Origin: Flavobacteriaceae bacterium D16
Lineage (GTDB): Bacteria; Bacteroidota; Bacteroidia; Flavobacteriales; Flavobacteriaceae
Reading direction: 5' to 3'
Length of the DNA: 64,000 nucleotides
NCBI GenBank assembly: GCA_021295155.1
Contig: JAJTJC010000035.1
Location: 434,001-498,000 of the forward strand
Shown here: positions 52,971-61,088 of the stretch, one piece after another
How positions within the stretch are numbered: the first letter of the stretch is position 1
How the letters are laid out: each line of letters starts with the position of its first letter
The notes under the pieces: generated by a model
Told to the model about the DNA's origin: nothing
What the model saw: only the letters and a program-made list of their open reading frames with translations
Database searches by the model: none
Position numbers and translations under genes: made by a program

Positions 52971-53810
52971 ATGAAAGAATTAGTTTCCATAGAATGGCTA
53001 AGTGAAAATCTCGGCAAAAAGGAGTTAATCCTATTAGATGCTAGTTTGGATATGACAGCTCATGGGAAATATTCAGAATACAATGACCTAACAATTCCTA
53101 ATGCTAAATACTTTGATCTTAAACGTAATTTTTCCGATAGGCGCAGTGATTTACCAAATACATTACCGCCTAAAGAGCAATTTGAATTTGAATGCCAAAA
53201 ATTAGGAATTAATCGAACTTCTGAGATTGTTGTTTTTGATAACCTAGGAATTTATTCGAGCCCAAGAGTTTGGTGGATGTTTAAGATTATGGGGCAAAAG
53301 AATGTATCTGTTCTAGATGGAGGTTTACCAGAATGGATGAAAAAAGGACTTAAAACTGAGAAAAGGAAAAAACAAACTTATGAACTCGGAAATTTTGAAG
53401 CATCGGTTGCCGAGAATTTTATAGTCAAATATTGTGACATACAAAAAAACATAGAAAATAGAACGTTCACCCTTATTGATGCTCGCTCTGAAGGACGTTT
53501 TAATGGAACCGAAGAAGAACCTAGAAAACAACTAAAAAGTGGACATATCAAAGGCTCTGTAAACATTCCATTTGAGGAAGTTCTAAACAATGGAAAGTAT
53601 AAGTCAAAAGCCGAGTTAAAAAGATTATTTAACGATAAATGTAATATTGAAAATAATCTTGTCTTCAGCTGTGGGTCAGGATTAACTGCATGTATTCTTT
53701 TACTTGCAAGCGAAATAGCATTCAAAAAAAGTAAATATGTCTATGATGGTTCTTGGACTGAATGGGCAGAGAAAAATAATTTAAAAAACGTTGTGCAACA
53801 AAAGCTATAG
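52971..53810 (+). CDS. Cassette 34: sulfurtransferase (two rhodanese domains)
   Basis: A 279-residue thiosulfate/3-mercaptopyruvate sulfurtransferase. The inactive N-terminal rhodanese domain (about 1-125; LLDASLDM, VVFDNLGIYSSPRVWWMFKIMG) is followed by the active one, with catalytic C234 in VFSCGSGLTACI. CGSGxTA loops are typical of mercaptopyruvate or thiosulfate sulfurtransferases. Cytoplasmic. The last codons overlap the short attC 34. Confidence 0.9.
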   Translation: MKELVSIEWLSENLGKKELILLDASLDMTAHGKYSEYNDLTIPNAKYFDLKRNFSDRRSDLPNTLPPKEQFEFECQKLGINRTSEIVVFDNLGIYSSPRVWWMFKIMGQKNVSVLDGGLPEWMKKGLKTEKRKKQTYELGNFEASVAENFIVKYCDIQKNIENRTFTLIDARSEGRFNGTEEEPRKQLKSGHIKGSVNIPFEEVLNNGKYKSKAELKRLFNDKCNIENNLVFSCGSGLTACILLLASEIAFKKSKYVYDGSWTEWAEKNNLKNVVQQKL

Positions 53811-53844
53811 CGCACTAAAACGCCCCATAGTCAAACCGTTGGCA
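53793..53844 (+). repeat. attC-like site 34 (short)
   Basis: 52 bp, the shortest. Left core GTGCAAC differs at two of seven positions from the cassette start GTTGTAA; right core GTTGGCA. Arms GCTATAGCGC and GCCCCATAGT. Confidence 0.7.
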
Positions 53845-53864
53845 TTAATAGTGACTTATCACTC

Positions 53865-54425
53865 ATGAAATTGATCATAGAAGTATTTTTGATATCTATT
53901 TTTCTTTTTGGATGTAATAATGACCAATCCAAAAAAAAGACAGATGATATATTGTTAATTGAACAAACATCTATTAATACTTCTGAAAAAAAATTTGACC
54001 TATTCAATAAGATTAAAACATTAGACAGTCTCTTTTTTGATGTCGCATATAATAAATGTGATACTCTAATGGGGCGCAAGCTAGTAAGTAAAGATTTTGA
54101 ATTTTATCATGATCAAGGGGGTGCTCTTTTGAATGAACCCAATGAATTAGCCTCTGAGATAATGGTTGAAGACTTATCTTGGATTTGCAATGATGCATAT
54201 CGAATATTAGTAACCAATTCAATGGAGGTCTTTCCTCTTTATGCAGAAAACAAGCTTTATGGAGCAATTCAAAAAGGTAATCACCAGTTTTATGAAGTTG
54301 AGAACAAAATACCAACTGAATTAAAGACTAATGCAAAATTCATTCATCTTTGGATACTAGAAGATAATGATTGGAAATTAAAAAGGGTTTTTAGTTTTGA
54401 TCATCAAAAAGTAATTAAAAACTAA
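53865..54425 (+). CDS. Cassette 35: lipoprotein with NTF2/DUF4440-like domain
   Basis: A 186-residue lipoprotein (lipobox LFGC, Cys about 17). The domain has the cadence of DUF4440/SnoaL-type folds: CDTLMGRKLVSKDFEFYHDQGGALLNE, then GNHQFYEVENK and FIHLWILEDNDWKLKRVFSFDH. Such domains bind small hydrophobic ligands or catalyse isomerisation. Role unknown. Confidence 0.72.
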   Translation: MKLIIEVFLISIFLFGCNNDQSKKKTDDILLIEQTSINTSEKKFDLFNKIKTLDSLFFDVAYNKCDTLMGRKLVSKDFEFYHDQGGALLNEPNELASEIMVEDLSWICNDAYRILVTNSMEVFPLYAENKLYGAIQKGNHQFYEVENKIPTELKTNAKFIHLWILEDNDWKLKRVFSFDHQKVIKN

Positions 54426-54479
54426 TGCAAACAATGTATATAAGGCATTGAAAACGGTTCATACACGAGACCGTTGGCG
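54426..54479 (+). repeat. attC-like site 35 (short)
   Basis: 54 bp. Left core TGCAAAC (one mismatch), right core GTTGGCG. Arms GTATATAAGG and TTCATACACGAG. Confidence 0.7.
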
Positions 54480-54500
54480 GTAATTAAATTACATCTAGAA

Positions 54501-55487
54501 ATGAAAAATCATATTAATACACCCTATTTAATAGTATTGGTTTTTTTTATAGTAATCGGATGTAAAAATGAAGCAAAAAAGACTGAAAAAGTTTCAATAC
54601 CAGAAGCTACCGAAGTGTTAAATGTTTCAGGCAACTACGTTTCTGAAGATTATTCTAAAAGAAGTGAAGGTTATGATTGGGTCTCTGTTGCGGTTACGGA
54701 AGTAAAAAACAATCAACTCAATATTTCAGTCCGTTCAAGGGCAGATAAGAAAGAACCCTCCTGTACATTTGATGCTGTTGCCAATAAAGTGGATGACCAA
54801 ACCTACCAAACTCAAATTAATGGGAAAACAGTGCTGTTTGCATTTGCTAATGAGGAAATCAGCATTGATGTCGAAAGCGAAGAAGATGAAGGGTTGTTAT
54901 ATTTTTATTGCTCTGGTGGTGCAAGTATTGGCGGGACATATTCGAAAATAAATGAACCACTTGACCATAATCAAATTGATAAAACAAAGTTCAGTAAAGT
55001 ATTAAATCTACAGGGGGTTGGGTTTAATATCTCTTCAACAGAAAAAGATGGCAAGAACACCTTAACGATTTTCACATTTGGATTAGAAGAACGTGAATAC
55101 AACGAAACATTCAACATCGATGGGGAAGTGGTAATCCATGCGGAAGTTGAAGACCTTAATTCTGATGGTTCGCCAGAACTTTTTATCTATACCCAGTCAG
55201 TTGGTAGTGGCAGTTATGGTAATGTGTATGCCTTTTCGGTAAACAATAAGAGATCAATGAGTGCGGTTTATTTTCAACCTACAGCAGAAAACAGCAAGAT
55301 AAATAAGGGATATATGGGTCACGATGAGTTTTCGCTTGTTGAAAATAATTTAGGTCAACGCTTTCCCATCTATAAAGAAGGAGATACAAATGCAAATCCC
55401 ACTGGTGGGAAGCGTCAAGTTTTATATAAACTAGTTGAAGGAGAGGCCATGAGAAAACTTGAAGTCGATAAAATCACTGAATATTAA
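54501..55487 (+). CDS. Cassette 36: hypothetical lipoprotein
   Basis: A 328-residue lipoprotein (signal peptide with lipobox FIVIGC) started at ATG 54501, since the upstream open frame begins within the core. Beta-rich mature part with two halves (GNYVSEDYSKRSEGYDWVSVAVTEVKNNQLNISVRSR; later DLNSDGSPELFIYTQSVGSGSYGNVYAFSV, which looks like an FG-GAP/VCBS-type calcium loop). Probably cell-surface. Function unknown. Confidence 0.75.
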   Translation: MKNHINTPYLIVLVFFIVIGCKNEAKKTEKVSIPEATEVLNVSGNYVSEDYSKRSEGYDWVSVAVTEVKNNQLNISVRSRADKKEPSCTFDAVANKVDDQTYQTQINGKTVLFAFANEEISIDVESEEDEGLLYFYCSGGASIGGTYSKINEPLDHNQIDKTKFSKVLNLQGVGFNISSTEKDGKNTLTIFTFGLEEREYNETFNIDGEVVIHAEVEDLNSDGSPELFIYTQSVGSGSYGNVYAFSVNNKRSMSAVYFQPTAENSKINKGYMGHDEFSLVENNLGQRFPIYKEGDTNANPTGGKRQVLYKLVEGEAMRKLEVDKITEY

Positions 55488-55494
55488 AAACTAC

Positions 55495-55671
55495 CGCCAA
55501 CAATGGCTATTAGTAAACAGCCCGACAGAGTCGTTCTGGCGGGTTGCTTGCCTGCCTGTTGGCAGACAGGTTCTCGCCTACTTTGGAAATACCTGCGGAA
55601 TTTCCAACTTGATGTATACTTGCAGCGTTAATTGCTAAACCAAGCAACTGCTTATAGCCAAGGCGTTGGCG
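55495..55671 (+). repeat. attC-like site 36 (class C, with extra palindrome)
   Basis: 177 bp. Left core CGCCAAC, right core GTTGGCG. Carries CTGTTGGCAGACAG, the same palindromic insert as site 30. Loop CGCCTACTTTGG. Confidence 0.85.
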
Positions 55672-55705
55672 GTAATTTGGATATAACCGTATATAGAAAT
55701 TAAAA

Positions 55706-56875
55706 ATGTACCTAATAGACAAACCATATATTTCAGATTTTCTTATTGATACGATAAAAGAAAATCACTACCAGGTTGTTGCAACAAAAGTGGCTAAAGA
55801 ATTAGTGACCGACGCTTCCATCAATTGGATAAGCGAAGAACAGGCTATAGCGACTCTAAAAAATAACCCTTCTCAGCGGATATATTCCAATTCGGAAAAT
55901 GTTCTCAGTTGGATAGATAAACACTTGGGGGAAAGTGAATTGTCAAAACAAATAAATATCCTCAAAGACAAGGTAAAATTCAGAGAGCAAATTAAAGCCC
56001 TGTTTCCGGCATTTAAATTCCAAAAAATCAAGTTAGAAAACATTCAAAATATTACTGCCGGGGAATTGTCATTTCCATTTGTCATAAAACCATCCATCGG
56101 GTTTTTAAGTATTGGCGTTTATATTATAAATGATGAAAACGACTGGATTAAGGCAAAAGAGAAAATAACGCCGGACAATCTTAAAAGTATTTACCCAAAA
56201 AATGTACTCGATTCATCGTACTTTATTCTTGAGGATTTTATTCAAGGTGAAGAATACGCTGTAGATTATTATCATAACGATAAGGGTGAGGTGGTTCTGT
56301 TAAATGTTTTACACCACGTTTTTTCATCGGGAACAGATACAAGCGACAGAGTATATTTGACTTCTAAAGCAATTATCGAGCAATATAAATCTGAATTGGA
56401 GCAGTTTTTAAGCACAATTGGCAACAAACTTCATTTAAAGAATTTTCCGGCTCATGCAGAAGTAAGAATAGACAAGAACGGCCATATAATTCCTATCGAA
56501 ATCAACCCACTTCGTTTTGGAGGTTGGTGTACTACGGCTGATTTATCCGGAATTACAGTGGGGCTTAATTCCTACAAATACTATTTTGAAAACACTTGCC
56601 CCAATTGGGATAGGATTTACGAAGGCAACGAAAACAAAATATTTAGCATCATCGTTTTGGATAATAATTCAGGTATTAAGCCTGCTGATATTGCAGAGTT
56701 TGATTATAAAGCACTTGCTGATAATTTTGAAAACCCTATTTTGATAAGAGCCTTAGATATTAGCACTTATGCTCTTTTTGGTTTTGTTTTTACAAAAACT
56801 GACAAAAAAAATAAAAAGGAATTATATGATATTCTTAGTTCGGATTTGAGAAAATATATCATTGTTAGAGAATAA
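55706..56875 (+). CDS. Cassette 37: ATP-grasp ligase-like protein
   Basis: A 389-residue cytoplasmic protein with ATP-grasp features: KFREQIKALFPAFKF, FPFVIKPSIGFLSIGVYIIN (ATP-binding Lys and Gly loop), EDFIQGEEYAVDYY and AHAEVRIDKNGHIIPIEINPLRFGG (Mg-binding Glu-Asn). Such enzymes join a carboxylate to an amine or thiol, often in peptide, nucleotide or natural-product synthesis. The substrate is unknown. The cassette core ten-mer is the same as that of cassette 36. Confidence 0.85.
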   Translation: MYLIDKPYISDFLIDTIKENHYQVVATKVAKELVTDASINWISEEQAIATLKNNPSQRIYSNSENVLSWIDKHLGESELSKQINILKDKVKFREQIKALFPAFKFQKIKLENIQNITAGELSFPFVIKPSIGFLSIGVYIINDENDWIKAKEKITPDNLKSIYPKNVLDSSYFILEDFIQGEEYAVDYYHNDKGEVVLLNVLHHVFSSGTDTSDRVYLTSKAIIEQYKSELEQFLSTIGNKLHLKNFPAHAEVRIDKNGHIIPIEINPLRFGGWCTTADLSGITVGLNSYKYYFENTCPNWDRIYEGNENKIFSIIVLDNNSGIKPADIAEFDYKALADNFENPILIRALDISTYALFGFVFTKTDKKNKKELYDILSSDLRKYIIVRE

Positions 56876-56882
56876 AAACTAC

Positions 56883-56948
56883 CGCCAACAATGTATACGC
56901 GATAATACTCCCTAAACGGGCTTACTACGGATATACTAACCGTTATGT
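56883..56948 (+). repeat. attC-like site 37 (short)
   Basis: 66 bp. Left core CGCCAAC, right core GTTATGT. Arms GTATACGCG and CGGATATACTAA. Confidence 0.75.
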
Positions 56949-56968
56949 CTCATAAAAAACACATCAAT

Positions 56969-58411
56969 ATGAAAAGAACACTTATTGTTTTTATAGTAAC
57001 GCTTCTATGTTTCCAATCCTATGCTCAAAAACCAAGAGCAAGAGATTTAGGAATTCCTTTTGTGGGTATAACGGGTGAGTTTAATGCTATTACAGATGTA
57101 AAAGGTGTTGAAGTTGGCTATAGTACAATTATTGAAGGAAATGGAAAGAACATCATTGGAGAAGGTCCGATTAGAACTGGAGTCACAGCAATATTTCCAA
57201 AAGGAAAGGCGAAAAAATTCAGTCCTGTATATGCCAATTGGTACAGTCTAAACGGAAATGGAGAAATGACTGGTACAACGTGGGTTACGGAGTCAGGTTT
57301 TTTAGAAACCCCCATTATGATAACCAATACGAATAGTGTTGGTACAGTTAGGCAAGCAGTACTAGAATGGTTTGTAGATAATGATTGGTATAATGGCGAA
57401 CGCATGTGGTATACATACCCTGTAGTTGCTGAAACCTACGATGGTTTCTTAAACGACATCTATGGGTTTCACGTTAAGGATAAACATGTTTTAGAGGCAA
57501 TAGAAAATACATCAAGCGGAAAGATCGCCGAGGGAAACGTTGGAGGTGGAACAGGAATGATGTGTTTAGGTTTTAAAGGAGGCACTGGAACTGCTTCTAG
57601 AGTTATATCTATTGGTAATTCTACTTATACTGTGGGAGTTCTTGTCCAGTCCAATTTTGGCACAAAGAAGAATCTAACAATTGCTGGAGTTCCTCTAGGC
57701 ATGGAACTTGGAAAAGTAAAAAGTCGAATATATAATGCCCCTCCAAAATCTAACAGAAAGGAAGGTGATGGTTCTATTATTGTGATAGTAGCTACAGATG
57801 CTCCTTTATTACCACATCAGTTAAAGCGAATAGCGCAAAGAATCCCATTGGGAATAGGGAAAGTTGGCGGGAATGGTACTAATGGTTCTGGCGATATTTT
57901 TATGGCGTTTTCTACAGCAAATGAAAATGCATTTAGTCGTAAAGAAAATTCAGAAGTAATTAGTCTTTCCAATGATAGAATTGACCCATTATTTGAAGCT
58001 ACAGTTCAAGGTGTTGAAGAAGCAATAATCAATGCGATGGTTGCTGCCGAAACCATGGAAGGTATTAATGGGAACACAAGCTATCGCCTACCTCATGACG
58101 CTACTGTTGAAATTTTAAAAAGATACAATAGGTATCAACCTAAAGTTATTATAGATGATACCTTATTAAAAAAATACCTTGGCAAGTATGAACTTGGACC
58201 TGAATCTTATTTGGTCATATTTAAAGATGGTCAAAAAATATTTGCCCAAGCGACAAATGAAAATAAAGTAGAAATAACACCTATTAATGAGAATACATTT
58301 GATGTATTTGATTTTGGTATCCGGCTTGTTTTTAATTTAGATGAAAATCAAAATATTTCGGAACTTACAATCTTAGGAAATGGTGAGAGAAAAGTCAAAA
58401 AAATCGAATAA
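56969..58411 (+). CDS. Cassette 38: exported P1 family (DmpA-type) peptidase with C-terminal extra domain
   Basis: A 480-residue exported Ntn-type hydrolase. Signal peptide to about 20 (LLCFQSYAQ) when started at ATG 56969; the earlier ATG at 56945 overlaps the core. DmpA/P1 blocks are clear: RDLGIPFVGITGEFNAITDVKGVEVGYSTI, GPIRTGVTAIFP, NSVGTVRQAV, GGGTGMMCLGFKGGTG and the self-cleavage loop NGSGDIFMAFST. Family members are beta-aminopeptidases or D-amino-acid-specific. A tail (about 385-480; KKYLGKYELGPESYLVIFKDG) adds a beta domain like DUF3471. Confidence 0.88.
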   Translation: MKRTLIVFIVTLLCFQSYAQKPRARDLGIPFVGITGEFNAITDVKGVEVGYSTIIEGNGKNIIGEGPIRTGVTAIFPKGKAKKFSPVYANWYSLNGNGEMTGTTWVTESGFLETPIMITNTNSVGTVRQAVLEWFVDNDWYNGERMWYTYPVVAETYDGFLNDIYGFHVKDKHVLEAIENTSSGKIAEGNVGGGTGMMCLGFKGGTGTASRVISIGNSTYTVGVLVQSNFGTKKNLTIAGVPLGMELGKVKSRIYNAPPKSNRKEGDGSIIVIVATDAPLLPHQLKRIAQRIPLGIGKVGGNGTNGSGDIFMAFSTANENAFSRKENSEVISLSNDRIDPLFEATVQGVEEAIINAMVAAETMEGINGNTSYRLPHDATVEILKRYNRYQPKVIIDDTLLKKYLGKYELGPESYLVIFKDGQKIFAQATNENKVEITPINENTFDVFDFGIRLVFNLDENQNISELTILGNGERKVKKIE

Positions 58412-58415
58412 CGAG

Positions 58416-58605
58416 ACATAACAATGGCTATAAGTAACCAACCCGACAGAGTCGTTTTGGCGGGTTGCTTTTTCTCGCCTACTTTGGAAAATCCTCCCAC
58501 CTTCGCAGAGCTTCGGTGTACGAGGCATGGATTTTCAGCTTGGTGTGCACCTGTCTGCCGGCAGGCAGGCGCGCCGAGATCATAGCCGGGACGGGGCCGT
58601 TAGGT
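58416..58605 (+). repeat. attC-like site 38 (class C, with extra palindrome)
   Basis: 190 bp. Left core ACATAAC, right core GTTAGGT. Arms GGCTATAAGTA and GATCATAGCC; contains CTGTCTGCCGGCAGGCAGG and a CCCGACAGAGTCG stretch shared with sites 30 and 36. Confidence 0.83.
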
Positions 58606-58639
58606 GTAACTCTAGGACTTCAGTACAAACATCAAACAA

Positions 58640-59686
58640 ATGACAATAAAATTGAAAATATTTACATTTTTTAACGCATTGGTTTTATTGACATCTTGTG
58701 ATGGACAGATCACAAAACAACAAGTTAAAACAGACAACATTGTAAAAGGCGATACTGTTACAAAACTTGGAAATAACATTATGGTTATTCATCAAGATAA
58801 AAATAATATTTATTGGTTTGGAAGTTCGGAGACAGGAGTATATCGATTTGATGGAAAAACATTCATTAACTATACTACAAAACACGGATTATTAAATAAC
58901 AGAATTGATGAAATAAAAGAAGATAAATTTGGTAATGTATATTTTAACAGCTGTCATCCTAGTTCAACAATTATTAAGTTTGACGGAAACACCTTTACTA
59001 AATTAGTTGCGACCAACAGTAATGAATGGAAACTTCAATCAGATGATTTATGGTTTAGACATTCTTTTCAAAACGAAAAAGTATATAGGTACGACGGCTC
59101 TACATTATATGAATTACAACTTCCAAAACCACAAACACTTGCGAATTCTTTTGAAATCTACAGCATTTATAAAGACAAGAAAGAAAACATTTGGTTTGGC
59201 ACAAACCCTGTTGGAGTTTGCCGATACGATGGAAAATCATTTGAATGGATTACTGAAGAAGATGTGACAGAATTTCGCAACGAAGGAGCAAACGGAGTTC
59301 GCTCAATTGTAGAAGACAAAAATGGCGACTTTTGGTTCAATACAGAATATCGTTATAGTATTTACGATAATGCAACATTAAAAAGCAATAAATTTTACAA
59401 AAGACACGAAAGCATAGGCGGTTTAGATGGGAAAAAGAATAGTGATTTAGACGAATATCTATCTACAGTAAAAGATAATAATAATAATTTGTGGTTTGTA
59501 ACTTATCGTAATGGCGTTTGGAAATACGATGGGACGAAAATTACACACTTTGCTGTTCAAGACAACTCAAAAGACATTACGCTGTTCAGTATTTATAAAG
59601 ACAACAATGGTGACCTGTGGCTTGGAACACACGAAAACGGGGCTTATAAATTCAATGATGCAACATTTGAAAAATATATAAAATGA
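58640..59686 (+). CDS. Cassette 39: lipoprotein beta-propeller (two-component regulator propeller type)
   Basis: A 348-residue lipoprotein (lipobox VLLTSC, Cys about 20) with repeated blades of the Reg_prop type: NNIYWFGSSETGVYRFDGKTFINYTTKHGLLNNRIDEIKEDKFGNVYF, KENIWFGTNPVGVCRYDG, NNNLWFVTYRNGVWKYDGTKI, NGDLWLGTHENGAYKFND. In hybrid sensor kinases such propellers bind glycans; here it stands alone at the surface. Start is 41 bp after the core. Confidence 0.85.
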   Translation: MTIKLKIFTFFNALVLLTSCDGQITKQQVKTDNIVKGDTVTKLGNNIMVIHQDKNNIYWFGSSETGVYRFDGKTFINYTTKHGLLNNRIDEIKEDKFGNVYFNSCHPSSTIIKFDGNTFTKLVATNSNEWKLQSDDLWFRHSFQNEKVYRYDGSTLYELQLPKPQTLANSFEIYSIYKDKKENIWFGTNPVGVCRYDGKSFEWITEEDVTEFRNEGANGVRSIVEDKNGDFWFNTEYRYSIYDNATLKSNKFYKRHESIGGLDGKKNSDLDEYLSTVKDNNNNLWFVTYRNGVWKYDGTKITHFAVQDNSKDITLFSIYKDNNGDLWLGTHENGAYKFNDATFEKYIK

Positions 59687-59698
59687 TAAAAAAGCTAC

Positions 59699-59831
59699 AG
59701 CTATCAATGGGTATATTTAATAGCGGTTCAAATGATAAAACAAAAGACAAAATATAAAGCAAAGGTCAAGTGCTAAATTAAAAAGTTAAAAAGTAAAAAT
59801 CCGCTACTGCTCATACCCGAGACCGTTGTGC
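59699..59831 (+). repeat. attC-like site 39 (decayed left core)
   Basis: 133 bp. Left core AGCTATC has lost the AAC (5 of 7 against GTTAGGT); right core GTTGTGC intact. Arms GGGTATATTTAATAGCGG and CCGCTACTGCTCATACCC pair. Confidence 0.72.
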
Positions 59832-59892
59832 TTCATTTTGACGCGACCTATTAAGAGTTTTTACATCTATTAAAAAATCTATTTATTTACTA

Positions 59893-60300
59893 ATGAAAAA
59901 ACTTCAATTCATAATAGCTTTCATTTTAGCTCTGAATATAAGCTCTTGTACATCTGACCCTATAAGTAGCAGCAACCGTTACATTATTGATAATCAATCG
60001 TCAACTGATTTATTTTACAACACGGGTTCTGGACTTGATGAGAGGACTATCGAAATCCCGCGTTTCAAACTGACCGAAATTGAAGAGGCGGCGTTCGATG
60101 GTGATAGAGCAACTCTTATATCAGCGGAAGATGTTTTTATACCGACTGAAGATCCTATTTATTTATTAAAAGAAGTAAATGGAAGTTTAATTGAAGCCTT
60201 GCAATTGAATACCACTGGAGTTTTAAACTGGGAAACTGAAATGGTAAATGATTTCACTTATGATCACATATTGCAGGTTACAGATGAATTACTGAATTAA
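59893..60300 (+). CDS. Cassette 40: hypothetical lipoprotein
   Basis: A 135-residue lipoprotein (lipobox NISSC, Cys about 19) with an acidic secreted domain. No family recognised. Leader of 68 bp after the core. Confidence 0.68.
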   Translation: MKKLQFIIAFILALNISSCTSDPISSSNRYIIDNQSSTDLFYNTGSGLDERTIEIPRFKLTEIEEAAFDGDRATLISAEDVFIPTEDPIYLLKEVNGSLIEALQLNTTGVLNWETEMVNDFTYDHILQVTDELLN

Positions 60301-60349
60301 ATGATAAATATTAAGCCAATCACAATTACACCCAATTAAAAAACGAAAG

Positions 60350-60566
60350 CCTGCCTACCTAATAAGCGTAGGTACGCCAATTGGGTAGGCACGGACATCG
60401 CCTGCCTTGGCTTGGGAACCCACCCCTCCTTCCAGTAGGTTCGGGCAAGTTTTTCTAACTTAGAGTTTATAAATAATCCCTGGAATGGTTTGCGCTTTGA
60501 GGCGCAGGCCCATACTTGTCTGCCGAAGCATTGACAGATGGGTAGGTAGAGCCTGGACCGTTATAT
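60350..60566 (+). repeat. attC-like site 40 (class B-related, decayed and interrupted)
   Basis: Left edge unclear; no left core matching GTTGTGC is visible. Right core GTTATAT. The right arm GGCCCATA-GCC is split by a 35-40 bp insert (CTTGTCTGCCGAAGC...GGTAGGTAG). Loop CTAACTTAGAG. Confidence 0.65.
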
Positions 60567-60577
60567 ACTATGGTGGT

Positions 60578-61021
60578 TTACTCTATTCTTTGATAGAATA
60601 GGCCAGGGCCATCACATGCCCACCAGCTTGCTACGAGAGTTTTTTGGTCTGTATCTAGATACAAATACTCTATTTGATCACCCGTGCAATTACCAATGAT
60701 TTCAAAGTCCTCATTAAAGGTGAATACAATACCAACTGCTTCATTTTCGGAAAAGAATTGAAAAGTGCCAGTCCCAGTAAGGGTTAATTCCGCAGTTTCT
60801 CTTGTTTTAGTAAAGGTCTGGTCACTTGTTAAAATATAGGTCTCTTGCCACTCCATGTCTTCACCCTCCTCAACTGAACCTGAAAAGTTTCCCGTCATAC
60901 TGACCAACTTCCACTTTTGAGGCAATACACTAGCGTTGAATTCTAAGGAGTTTATTTCCTGATTATCATTTGTGCAGGACAAAGACAGCACTATCAAAAC
61001 TAGTAGTAGATGAGTTCTCAT
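60578..61021 (-). CDS. Cassette 41: lipoprotein gene on the opposite strand
   Basis: A 147-residue lipoprotein read on the minus strand, the only inverted gene in the array. Started at ATG 61021 because MRTHLLLVLIVLSLSC then gives a clean lipobox (Cys about 16); the frame is open further. The mature part (LPQKWKLVSMTGNFSG...TYILTSDQTFTKTRETAELTLTGTGTFQF) has the layout of flavobacterial lipocalin-like or META-like lipoproteins. Its stop is close to the left core GTTATAT. Confidence 0.75.
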   Translation of the reverse strand: MRTHLLLVLIVLSLSCTNDNQEINSLEFNASVLPQKWKLVSMTGNFSGSVEEGEDMEWQETYILTSDQTFTKTRETAELTLTGTGTFQFFSENEAVGIVFTFNEDFEIIGNCTGDQIEYLYLDTDQKTLVASWWACDGPGLFYQRIE

Positions 61022-61088
61022 AATTTTTTTTGTATTAAGGAGATGCACAATAGTTGTTTTGGTTGCCAAAATAAATTTAGCCAACAGT

